Source of the DNA: Akebia trifoliata
Lineage: Eukaryota > Streptophyta > Magnoliopsida > Ranunculales > Lardizabalaceae
NCBI GenBank assembly: GCA_017979445.1
Contig: CM030707.1
Span: 18,117,086-18,181,085, forward strand
Direction of reading: 5' to 3'
Length of the DNA: 64,000 nt
The position numbers and the translations under genes are program-made. The first letter of the stretch is position 1. Each line of letters starts with the position of its first letter. Shown here piece after piece: positions 55,405-64,000 of the stretch. A model generated the notes under the pieces. The model was given only the letters and a program-made list of their open reading frames with translations, was not told the origin of the DNA and searched no databases.

Positions 55405-56001
55405 AGAGATATTTTAGAATCATAAGCACACCTCATATTTTATATAAAAATGGCTAACAAATGATCATTTGTAGTATAGAGTAGTCAAGTGGATTCATAC
55501 ACGTACAATGTAAACGCCCTGTTTTATATGTTCACTATAAGTGGCCAGCCTGAGCAAGATAAATGGTCATCCAATCGTGATAATCATTGATCAACCACAA
55601 TAATCAAGAGTAAAATAATGCCCCGGGGGGGAGGGGTTCTGCATTGGGAAATACTAGATCATTTCATTACGACTGAGATGCAATTACTTGTGATTCTCAA
55701 AATATACTAGCTACAATATCATTATATGTATGTTATAATACAATTATAAATATGATTAAAGTGTTAAATATTTTTATCCAATAGTAATTGATACAGATCG
55801 TACATCTTTTATTGTTCGATATTGTTATTTGTTTATATTCTTATACAAATTGCAATTATTTAACTAGTATATATAGAGAGAGGAATGTTGTACATTTTCC
55901 CCCCTTTTTTATGGTATAGTGGTATTTTAGTTCAAGCCATCAATTTTTTTTTGGTAGTAGGTTTTGTGTTCTCTAATGATTGTGCATAGCTAGTATGTTT
56001 C
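55405..56001. other. Gene-free part of the RNase H block
   Basis: Collinear with 34300-34830 (ATTTGTAG...AGAGTAGTCAA, CAATAATCAAGA). It holds a G7 run near 55625. No gene. Confidence 0.45.
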
Positions 56002-56370
56002 ATGATTAATAGAAACACGATTGCCGTCCTCCAAATAAGAATCCGATGGAGCGTTTTTCATAGTATTTCAACATCTCAACAAGTAAAGTCAGTGTTTTGG
56101 ATGAAATTCCCTCAATGTTGGATGAAAATAAATGTGGGATGCATTGCTATAGATGCGGAGAGTCATTTTTGTGGGTTAGAAGTGATTTTCAAACTAGCTT
56201 CCGACAAAGTGGCTGAGTTTCCAGCTCTTGCAATGGATCTACGATTGGTTAAAATCTTATTGGTCAAGTCATTGAAGTCGATGGATGAGTGGCTAAAGAT
56301 TTATTCGATTGTTTGAAATATTCTGGTTGGACCATGGAAATCAAGTTGTTGATTCTCTAGCCTCTTTCTT
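56002..56370 (+). pseudogene. RNase H-like (RVT_3-type) remnant, copy 2
   Basis: A 104-codon frame with KSVFWMKFPQCWMKINVGCI, AIDAESHFCGLEV and a following helix region (DKVAEFPALAMDLRLVKILL) that fits the AE..AL..GL.LA helix of RNase H-like domains. The conserved Asp after NV is Gly, which removes one catalytic residue. GNQVVDSLASF follows in another frame. It is a better preserved paralogue of 34838 and probably a LINE fragment. Confidence 0.55.
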
Positions 56371-56390
56371 ATATATAAGCCTTAAAAAAA

Positions 56391-56554
56391 GTCGTGATTT
56401 TCTGATGCCCCCTGACATGGCATGGGTTAGAAGAATCACATCTTTTTCCTCGGGATACACAACTGCAGTTGTGTATACGAAAAAGGATTTATGATTCTAA
56501 CACATGCCATGTCAGGGGGCGTATGTCAGAGGGGGCCGTTAGAAATTCATTATT
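56391..56554. mobile_element. Foldback MITE, GTGATTTTCTGAC family, copy 2
   Basis: 164 bp flanked by CTTAAAAAAA at 56381-56390 and 56555-56564; the paralogous site near 35324 has a single copy. Ends: GTCGTGATTTTCTGATGCCC and, reverse-complemented, AATAATGAATTTCTAACGGC. The inner arms CATGGCATGGGTTAGAA and TTCTAACACATGCCATG are inverted. The 9-10-bp duplication would fit a Mutator-type element, but the site is low-complexity. Confidence 0.75.
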
Positions 56555-56875
56555 CTTAAAAAAATTGGTTTGTTCTATGCAATGGATGATTTTCCAAGTG
56601 TTAAGAGGGCACTCATAGGTTATATGATTGGTCTTCCAAATCTTTGAGTCCTGCAAATATTGAGATAGTGCTTCTTCAAATCTCTCAAAATAGAATCAGT
56701 ACCTAACATGTATGTCATGGATCCTTACTTTGACCTAGTATAAATTTCTAAATTTTACCCCTTTTGATACTTTTTCAGACTTATTGCGGATTCTAAGTAA
56801 GAAAAAAAGGTTGTATCCATTTTTCATGATTTTGTGCAAAAAGGAGGTATGCTCCATTTCATGTTTTTTTTTTTA

Positions 56876-57018
56876 ATAATGATTTTCTGACACCCCCCCC
56901 CCCCCCCCCCCCCTTGCCCTTTGACATAACGCCCCGACACAACATGGGCTAGAACCACAGATATTTTTCCTCAAGATACACTACTACATATCCTTATATG
57001 GGGTGGTGGTATGTCAGA
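56876..57018. mobile_element. Foldback MITE, GTGATTTTCTGAC family, degenerate copy 3
   Basis: ATGATTTTCTGACACCC starts it and TATGTCAGAG ends it, with CTAGAACCACAGATATTTTTCC inside as in copy 1. The left arm has expanded to a C21 run (56893-56913). The right arm is poorly conserved. Confidence 0.55.
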
Positions 57019-57091
57019 GTTGGACTTGAACCCACGACCTCAAAGTTGCTTTGCAATGTATCAAACCAACTGAGCTGAGGGTCCAAGCCCA
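57019..57091 (-). repeat. tRNA-like SINE head, copy 4
   Basis: On the minus strand: TCAGCTCAGTTGGTTTGATA (A box), TGCAAAGCAACTTTGAGG, GTCGTGGGTTCAAGTCC (B box). The first seven bases GGACCCT find no complement after the T arm, so a functional tRNA is excluded. Confidence 0.55.
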
Positions 57092-57660
57092 TACCATGAT
57101 AATGTCTGGATGGTTTAGCATGGTCTCTTGAATTGAACCTCAACAAGATGACATGATATGATCACAAAGAAAGAAATGTCAACTCACAGTTTTCATGGAG
57201 ACAAAATGATACAAAAGTTCATATAATAACCCAGAAACCTCTTCCACCTTATTCTCCATGTCAACACTTCTAGAGAATTGGAGAGGCAATGCTAAAGTAA
57301 TCCCTTTCTGTAAGAAATTTCACGTTTTTTCATGGATGACTTTGACCCGTTTGTGTCTTCAAACTTCATACTAAATCCCCCTTAAACTTTCAACCCTAAA
57401 GAACAAGATCAGATTTTTGAAAAAAAAAATAGTAAAGATAGATTTTGAGAGAAGAAATATCAAAGGGTTTTTTAATAAGAAATTTTCAAAATGATGGATT
57501 GAAGACATGGTCATAGGTTGAAAATAATCTATCCTACTTGAGATGAGGGTAGTTATGCCATTTTATTCATCTTTAAGCATGGACCGAGGTCAATGGGTAT
57601 GTCATCAGCTTGAAAACTTGGGGTATCCTCGATATTCACAATAAATAGAGGGGGTGTCTT
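57092..57660. repeat. Duplicated block shared with 35806-36530
   Basis: Collinear with 35815-36330 and continuing past the empty site of the 36346 MITE. Frames are broken; no gene. Confidence 0.55.
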
Positions 57661-58830
57661 TAAATCACACTTTTGATGCCCTGCTTGGTATCACCGTAAA
57701 ACGTAGCAAAAGGGCGGAAATGCAAGGTTTCACTGTATTTTACCAAGTCCGAGTGCTTAGTATGTTTATCTATCCTGTGGGCCCCACAAGAAAGAATGGT
57801 AAAGTCTAGTAAAACTAACGTTTTATGAGGGAATGTTTTGCGGTAAAAGAACCAATGAAAAACTTTACTGTCGTTCAATTCTCAGTCGAACTCACTAGTA
57901 CACTCGAATCCTCTCTCTCTCTCCCTTTGAGACAGTAGGAATCATGTTGTGGCTAGATCCCAAGTCACACATGAAAATTCAATTATTGAAATTAATCCCT
58001 TTTAACACCAAAGTAATCAATTCCAACAACTAAACCCCAAGAATAAGTTGCAAAACAAATACAAATACTAATAAAATAGAGAAATGAACACAATCACAAT
58101 ATAAGATATATGTGGTTCACTTAAGATGAGGCTACATCTACAAGCAAGGCGACAAGTAGAAATTTACTACTCAATAAAGAAATTACAAGTATGAAGGTTT
58201 ATACTTTCCTCCATCTCTCCAATGAAACTCACCAAATCTCTACACCCAACTCTAGTAAGAATCCAAACAAGAAATTGATCCCACTTCTTTTGTCACAAGT
58301 CCGCAATAACAATTTGTAGATCACTCTCAAATACCTTGAACTTCTAAGTTTTACAAGAGAAGTAAATTATATACATAGAGACTTAATACTTCCTCACACT
58401 TTCTACAAAGAGTTAAATTTTTTTATAGATAATAACAACTATCTAAGGACCTTTTTTTGTTTTTCATAAGTTAATGACAAGAAAAATACCAAAATATCCC
58501 ACATAAGTGAAAATGTCCATCAACCATTTGAAATAAAAGAATGGTAATTTTATATCATCAAATCCAACAAATCGAATAAAGCCAAGTTGATGATTGAAGT
58601 GTCTATCAATATCCTGTTTGAATCATGTTCTTACTCATTTCTTTTAAATTCAGCCTTTCATCTCGTCCCGGATGAGATAAATTATTCACACGATCTAAAT
58701 TATTTATTAAACTATTATGTTAAAGTAATTATAATTTTTTATTATAAATAAGGTGGATTAGAATATGCTTACTCACAAATTGTTTAAATAATATATATAA
58801 TTAAAATTTTTAACCAAATATATATATATA
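57661..58830. other. Gene-free stretch
   Basis: No gene recognised. It starts with GATGCCCTGCTTGGTATCAC, which resembles an hAT-type MITE end (compare the GTACCAAGCAGGGC near 416), with GTAAAACGT words around it. (TC)n lies at 57912-57925. The region 57940-58700 is plain AT-rich sequence. Confidence 0.4.
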
Positions 58831-59244
58831 GGGGGCGGTTCAAGGGCCATATGAGAAAACATATGAAAAAACTTTCGTTTTTCAAAATAAGAGTTAGAGG
58901 TTTTGGATTGAGCTGATTTTTTGCAAGGATGGTCACTATGATGAAAAGATCATTCTCACAAAAAATCAGCTCAATCAGAAACTTCTAAATCCATCAAAAG
59001 TGATTTACAAATTAGTGATAAAAATTGGTAAAAAATCGACGGCCCACATTCTAAATCACTTTTAATGGGGTTAGAAGTTTCAGATTGGGCTGATTTTTTT
59101 TTTTTTTTTGGATGATCTTCCCATCATAGAGATCATCCTCACAAAAAATCAGCTCAATCCAAAATTTCTAACCCATATTTTAAAATTTTATTAAAAACGA
59201 AAGTTTTTACATATGTTTTCTCATATGGCCCTTGAACCTCACCC
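58831..59244. mobile_element. TA-flanked foldback element, array member 1
   Basis: Bounded by (TA)n. Outer ends are inverted: GGTTCAAGGGCCATATGAG against CTCATATGGCCCTTGAACC, an exact 19-bp match. Two inner palindromes carry the GAGCTGATTTTTTG / CAAAAAATCAGCTC pair. Confidence 0.85.
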
Positions 59245-59255
59245 ATATATATATA

Positions 59256-59634
59256 GGACCGGGTTCCGTGTACACACATATCTACTGATATATCTACAAC
59301 GTGTTTTGTCCTATGGGCTAAAAGTTTCGGATTGAGCTGATTTTTGGTGAGGATGATCTCTATGATGATGATATCATCTTCACCAAAAATCAGCTCAATC
59401 CGAAATCTTTAACCCCGTCAAAAATGATTTACAAAAAATTGACGGTTCATGATTCTTCAACTTATAGATATGGGGTTAGAAGTTTTAGAATTAGCTGATT
59501 TTTTGTGGGGATGATCTCCTCGTCATAGGGATTATCCTCGCCAAAAATCAGTTCAATTAGAAACTTTTAACCCATATAGGACAAAACACGTTGTAGATAT
59601 ATAAGTAGATATGTGTGTACACGGATCCTAATCC
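59256..59634. mobile_element. TA-flanked foldback element, array member 2
   Basis: Outer ends GTGTACACACATATCTACT and AGTAGATATGTGTGTACAC are inverted. Inner palindromes are built on GATTTTTGGTGAGGATGATC. Confidence 0.85.
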
Positions 59635-59643
59635 ATATATATA

Positions 59644-59946
59644 GGGTGCCGTTTAGCACCAAACATTTTGGCCAACATTTTAACCAACCATTTTTGTCCT
59701 ACATGGGTTAGAAGTTTTGGAATGAGTTGATTTTTGGTGAGGATGATCTCCTCCAAAATTTCTAGCCCCATGTTTACAAGTTGAAAAATCGTGGATCGTC
59801 CATTTTTTTGTAAACCATTTTTGATGGGGTAAGAAGTTTTGGAATGGGTTGATTTTTGGTGATGAGGATCTCCTCACTGTAGAGATCATCCTCACCAAAA
59901 CTTCTAACCCATGTTTTGCCAAAATGTTTGGTACCGAACATTTCCC
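59644..59946. mobile_element. TA-flanked foldback element, array member 3 (shortened)
   Basis: Outer ends CACCAAACATTTTGGC and GCCAAAATGTTTGGTACC are inverted. It is shorter than its relatives because one arm of each inner palindrome is partly deleted. Confidence 0.8.
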
Positions 59947-59960
59947 ATATATATATATAT

Positions 59961-60306
59961 GGTCCCGTACAATGGCTAATTTTTTGGCAAAACATGAGTT
60001 AGAAGTTTTGGAATGGGCTGATTTTTGGTGAGGATGATCTCTACGGTGAGGAGATCATCATCACCAAAAATCAGCCCATTCCAAAATTTCTAACCCCATC
60101 AAAAATAATTTACAAAAAATGGACGGCCCACGATTTTTCAACTTGTAAACATGGGTTAGAAGTTTTGGAATGGGCTGATTTTTGGTGAGGTGAGGATGAT
60201 CTCCTTGCCGTAGAAATCATCCTCACCAAAAATCAGCCCATTCCAAAACTTCTAACTCATGTTTTGAAAAATGTTTTGCCAAAAAGTTAGCCATTGAACA
60301 TTACCC
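59961..60306. mobile_element. TA-flanked foldback element, array member 4
   Basis: Outer ends AATGGCTAATTTTTTGGCAA and TTGCCAAAAAGTTAGCCATT are inverted. Two near-perfect inner hairpins have arms of about 35 bp containing GGGCTGATTTTTGGTGAGG. Confidence 0.85.
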
Positions 60307-60324
60307 ATATATATATATATATAT

Positions 60325-60705
60325 GGGTCACGTTCCTAAGACTCATATTGAGACTCACATTGCAACACACCGTTTTGTCTTATATGGGAAAAAATGTTTG
60401 GAATGAGCTGATTTTTTGTGAGGATGATCTCTGTGATGAGGGGATCATCCTGGCAAAAAATCATCCCATTCCAAAACTTCTAACCCCATCAAAATTGATT
60501 TACAAAAATTGGACGGTCTATAATTTTTCAACAAAAATTGGACGGTCTAGAAGTTTCATAATGAGCTGATTTTTGGCAAGGATGATCTCCTCACCATAGA
60601 GATCATCTTCACAAAAAATCAGCCCATTCCAAATATTTTTGCCCATATAAGACAAAATGGTGTGTCGCAATGTGAGTTCCAATATGAGTCTTAGGAACGC
60701 TGTTC
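60325..60705. mobile_element. TA-flanked foldback element, array member 5
   Basis: Outer ends CGTTCCTAAGACTCATATTG and CAATATGAGTCTTAGGAACG are inverted. The centre has a short direct duplication CAAAAATTGGACGGTCTA (about 60496-60551) that is shared with member 9. Confidence 0.85.
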
Positions 60706-60716
60706 TATATATATAT

Positions 60717-61074
60717 GGGTCGGGTTCCGTAGACCCTCATTGCGACACACCATTTTGTTTTATATGAGCAAAAATGTTTGGAATGGGCTGATTTTTTGTG
60801 AGGATGATCTCTATGATGAGGAGATCATCCTTGCCAAAAATCAGCTCATTATGAAATTTCTAGCCCTATATTTACAAGTTGAAAAATTTTAGACCGTCCA
60901 ATTTTTGTAAATCAATTTTGATGGGGTTAGAAGTTTTGGAATGGGATGATTTTTTGCCAGGATGATCCCCTCATCATAGAGATCATCCTCACAAAAAATC
61001 AGTCCATTCTAAATATTTTTGCCCATATAAGATAAACGGTGTGTCGCAATGGGGGTCATAGGAACCCCACCCTC
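60717..61074. mobile_element. TA-flanked foldback element, array member 6
   Basis: Ends GGGTTCCGTAGACCCTCATT and, at the right, GGGGGTCATAGGAACCCC are inverted. Internally it is close to member 5 read in the opposite direction. Confidence 0.8.
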
Positions 61075-61088
61075 TATATATATATATA

Positions 61089-61469
61089 GGGTCCCGTTCA
61101 GCACCCTAAGCTTTACCACACACTTTAACAAACGTGTTTTGTCTTACATGGGTTAGAAGTTTTGGAATGGGCTGATTTTTGGTGAGGATGATCTCTATGG
61201 TGAGGAGATCATCCTCACCAAAAATCTACTCATTCCAAAACTTCTAATCCCATCAAAAATTGTTTACAAAAAATGGACGGTCCACGATTTTTCAACGTGT
61301 AAACATGGGGCTAAACATTTCGGAATGGGCTGATTTTTGGGGAGGATGATCTTCTAATCATAGAGATCATCCTCATCAAAAATCAGCCCATTCCAAAACT
61401 TTTAACCCATGTAAGACAAAAAACGTTTGTTAAAGTGTGTAGTAAAACTTAGGGTGGTGAACATTTCCC
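61089..61469. mobile_element. TA-flanked foldback element, array member 7
   Basis: Ends TTCAGCACCCTAAGCTTTAC and GTAAAACTTAGGGTGGTGAA are inverted. Very similar to member 8 along its whole length. Confidence 0.85.
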
Positions 61470-61481
61470 ATATATATATAT

Positions 61482-61534
61482 AAAAAGGGACAAGTCATGT
61501 CAGATCTTAAAAAAGTCATGCAAAGGAAGATACA

Positions 61535-61535
<1 letters not shown>
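61482..61535. repeat. Spacer repeat in the foldback array
   Basis: The sequence beginning GACAAGTCATGTCAGATCTT recurs at 62434-62475, each time directly right of an array member and its TA run. This marks a block duplication within the array. Confidence 0.75.
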
Positions 61536-61576
<41 letters not shown>

Positions 61577-61581
<5 letters not shown>

Positions 61582-61959
61582 GGTCCCGTTCAGCACCCTA
61601 AGTTTTACCACACACTTTAACAAACGCATTTTGTCTTACATGGGTTAGAAGTTTCGGAATGAGCTGATTTTTGGTGAGGATGATCTCTATGGTGAGGAGA
61701 TCATCCTCACCAAAAATCAGCTCATTCCAAAACTTCTAACCCCATAAAAATTGATTTACAAAAAATGGACGGTCCACGATTTTTCAACGTGTAAACATGG
61801 GGCTAAACATTTCGGAATGGGCTGATTTTTGGGGAGGATGATCTTCTAATCATAGAGATCATCCTCACCAAAAATCAGCTCATTCCAAAACTTCTAACCC
61901 ATGTAGGACAAAAAACGTTTGTTAAAGTGTGTGGTAAAACTTAGGGTGCTGAACATTTC

Positions 61960-61961
<2 letters not shown>
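61577..61961. mobile_element. TA-flanked foldback element, array member 8
   Basis: Ends TTCAGCACCCTAAGTTTTAC and GTAAAACTTAGGGTGCTGAA are inverted, one base short of exact over 20 bp. Sister of member 7. Confidence 0.85.
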
Positions 61962-62004
<43 letters not shown>

Positions 62005-62010
62005 ATATAT

Positions 62011-62387
62011 ATGGGTCGTTCCTGCCACACACATTGCGACACATATAGACAACGTGTTTGTCTTATATGGGCAAAAATGTTTGGAATGGGCCGATTTTTT
62101 GTGATGATGATCTCTGTGATGAGGGGATCATCCTGGAAAAAAATCATCCCATTCCAAAATTTGTAATCCCATCAAAATTGATTTACAAAAATTGGACGGT
62201 CTATAATTTTTCAACAAAAATTGGACGGTCTAGAAGTTTCATAATGAGTTGATTTTTGGCAAGGATGATCTCCTCACTATAGAGATCATCCTCACAAAAA
62301 ATCAGCCCATTCCAAACATTTTTACCCATATAAGACAAAATACGTTGTCTATATGTGTGTTGAAATGGTTGTTGTTTGAACCTGACC

Positions 62388-62389
<2 letters not shown>
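62011..62389. mobile_element. TA-flanked foldback element, array member 9
   Basis: Closest to member 5 in the interior, with ends changed by a (CT)n run at 62387-62408. Left CACATATAGACAACGTGTTT and right ACGTTGTCTATATGTGTGTT are inverted. Confidence 0.8.
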
Positions 62390-62429
<40 letters not shown>

Positions 62430-62599
62430 TAAAAGACAAGTCATGTCAGATCTTAAAAAAGTCATGCAAGGGATGCTACACATTGTAAATCTGACTGGTT
62501 CATGAAAGAGACCAAAATGACTAGTGTTCATGAACGAGAATAATTATCCAGATCTTGGAGTGCAATCGAGAACTAGTGCCAAAAATATGATTTGATGGC

Positions 62600-62785
62600 A
62601 CAGGCATGTAGAAGACAAATTTTGGAGAACTCTAAAAAAAAAAAAATTCTAAAAGCTATTTTCACCTTTGAATTTTAATTATAAATTAGGAAGTTCGTAG
62701 TCGTCTAATTTCAACACCTTAGACGATGCTCAAACAATAATCAAATATATAAAAAAAGGTTGGCTTCAAGAGCTAATAACATAGT
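62600..62785. repeat. Dispersed repeat D, copy 4
   Basis: Weakly conserved: GTAGAAGACAAATTTTGG, an A-run, TTGAATTTTAATTATAAAT and GGAAGTTCGTAGTCGTC. The order is the same as in copy 1. Confidence 0.5.
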
Positions 62786-62833
62786 TAAAGTGTTTTCTGT
62801 AAAACTCCTTCTAAGAACAAAGAGCTGTATTAT

Positions 62834-63645
62834 TGACGCCCACCATATACACTCTCGATGCCCATCTAATTTTTCATAATACTTTTTATGCCCACTTTAC
62901 TTTTTATACCCACTTACTAAAATTCTTAAAAGTTATTGAATGAACTTTGGTCGGTTCAACATCGAATTTGTTTTAATTGGTTCGGTAGACTACTTATTGA
63001 ACATTATAAAACCAATTTGGTATGTATTGGCATACCAAAGATTTACACGAGATAATTTTATTCGGTAGATACCTACTATTCATTGTAAAACAAATTCGAT
63101 AAATACCCACAGAACATGATTTGCTCTTGTAAACCTCTTGTTTGGTATGCCAGTGCTCGCCCTTCGTTTATAAGATTGGTAGATACCTATTAAATATTAC
63201 AAAATCAATTCAGTATGTACTAGCATATCAAACACAAAGATTTACTTGAGATAATTTTGTTTGATAGACACCTATCATTTATTACAAAACAGATCCAATA
63301 AATACCTATCAAACATAAATTTCTCGTAAATCTCTTGTTTGGTATTGTTAGTTTTGAATCTTTGTCTATAAGATCGGTAGGTATTTACCAAATCTTACAA
63401 TAATGATTTGGTATTGGCATATTGAATAGACGCTCATTCTCGTTAAAATTTAAAACCCTCATTCAATCTTTTCTTGATGCAAAGAAGAAGGAGAGAGAGA
63501 GAGAGAGGGGGGGGGAGGAGGGGGTATGGATGGCTTTTAGAAGAAGTAGAGGTGGGGCTTTTAGAAGAAGTAGAGGTGGGGTAGAGAAAATGGTGAGATG
63601 ATTAGGGTTCATTCGGTAGAATAGGTGTAGTAGATGGTGGGCACA
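62834..63645. mobile_element. Candidate foldback element, GCCCACCAT/ATGGTGGGC ends
   Basis: The left edge TGACGCCCACCATATACAC and the right edge GTAGATGGTGGGCACAAAG are inverted over the core. The interior has repeated words around TTCGGTAGATACCTA and AAAACAAATTCGATAAATACC (62980-63400), then a purine-rich GAGAGAGAGGGGGGG tract (63492-63525) and a tandem GAAGAAGTAGAGGTGGGG pair (63541-63577). The layout resembles 966-1530. Confidence 0.4.
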
Positions 63646-64000
63646 AAGAGTAATTCAATTAAGGGTAAATACATAATTTCCTCCTCTATTTTTTCGTTTT
63701 TTTCTGTTAAAGATTCCACCTATGTGGGCTCCATTAGCACGAGTCATGACAAAAATTGGTTTTATACCCCTTCCAGAGGGTCATGACAAATCAGCAGTGG
63801 GGATTGACTGGCACGTACCAAGTCCACTTCCTCCTTCACTCCAGTCTTGCGTGAAGTTGGGGTGAAGACTGAAGAGGTGTGGACTTCCATGCTTCCACAG
63901 TACAATACAACTGAACCCATAAACAACCCCACCACCCCACTCTCAACTATTCTTATTATTGTGAATTAGTTGAGGCTCATATAGATCCAACACCTTCTTT
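63646..64000. other. Non-repetitive edge, possibly upstream of a gene
   Basis: Less AT-rich than the rest and not matched elsewhere in the window. It contains a TGGGCTCC box, a direct GTCATGACAAA pair (63743, 63781) and a C-rich AACAACCCCACCACCCC stretch (63921-63937) of the kind seen in plant 5' leaders. No coding sequence is visible before the window ends. Confidence 0.3.

Larger units (their letters stand above)
54213..56880. repeat. RNase H-remnant duplication block, copy 2
   Basis: Paralogue of 33850-35450 enlarged by a family A SINE (54658) and foldback MITEs (55181, 56391). No intact gene is present. Confidence 0.7.

Noticed and set aside
56995..57095. Possible tRNA gene
   Set aside because: A- and B-box words are present but the acceptor strands do not pair and there is no proper anticodon arm, so it is treated as a SINE head.
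61919..62531. Frames rich in Tyr-Ile or Arg-Glu repeats
   Set aside because: They translate (TA)n and (CT)n microsatellites between foldback elements.

Overview
The window looks like gene-poor, AT-rich nuclear DNA of a flowering plant. The signs are a single-finger C2H2 gene with the plant-type QALGGH finger and a C-terminal EAR-like DLSLHL, two Ty1/copia retrotransposons with initiator-Met-tRNA primer sites, tRNA-derived SINEs, LINE remnants and many foldback MITEs. Only one open reading frame, 3609-4118 (minus), looks like an intact host gene. Nothing supports a species call.

Most of the window is a mosaic of old, diverged duplications. A unit of about 3 kb carrying the zinc-finger gene recurs at about 2.8-6.1, 10.6-19.4, 21.5-24.8, 43.7-46.8, 47.5-49.9 (inverted) and 50.6-53.7 kb, with a gene-less part at 38.0-41.1 kb. 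A second, opposite-strand subfamily lies at 19.5-21.3, 25.3-32.5 and 46.8-47.0 kb. Altogether there are nine zinc-finger loci: one intact and eight broken by stops, frameshifts, lost zinc ligands or lost start codons. Another duplicated block (33.9-35.4, 47.0-47.5 and 54.2-56.4 kb) carries an RNase H-like remnant at 34.8 and 56.0 kb, probably from a LINE. LINE ORF1-like remnants precede two of the zinc-finger pseudogenes.

Onto this scaffold younger insertions landed, and the paralogous units often show the empty site. Copia element 1 (12346-17138) sits inside a zinc-finger unit with a CCAAC target duplication. Copia element 2 (26705-31468) splits a zinc-finger pseudogene. SINEs at 5199, 5701, 11161 and 54658 have recognisable target duplications. 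Mutator-like MITEs at 36346 and 42797 have 9-bp duplications, and an hAT-like element at 39043-40725 has an 8-bp one.

Three structures stand out. A 1.18-kb satellite (8009-9185) is built from strictly alternating A and B monomers of about 128 bp, a dimeric higher-order repeat. A 3.6-kb array (58831-62389) holds nine foldback elements head to tail, separated by TA microsatellites, with an isolated relative at 7221-7585 nested in another element. Both copia elements carry an unusually long leader full of a degenerate CTGTTGTCG-type repeat. I saw no CRISPR array, rRNA gene or functional tRNA gene. All homology statements come from reading the sequence and were not checked against a database.
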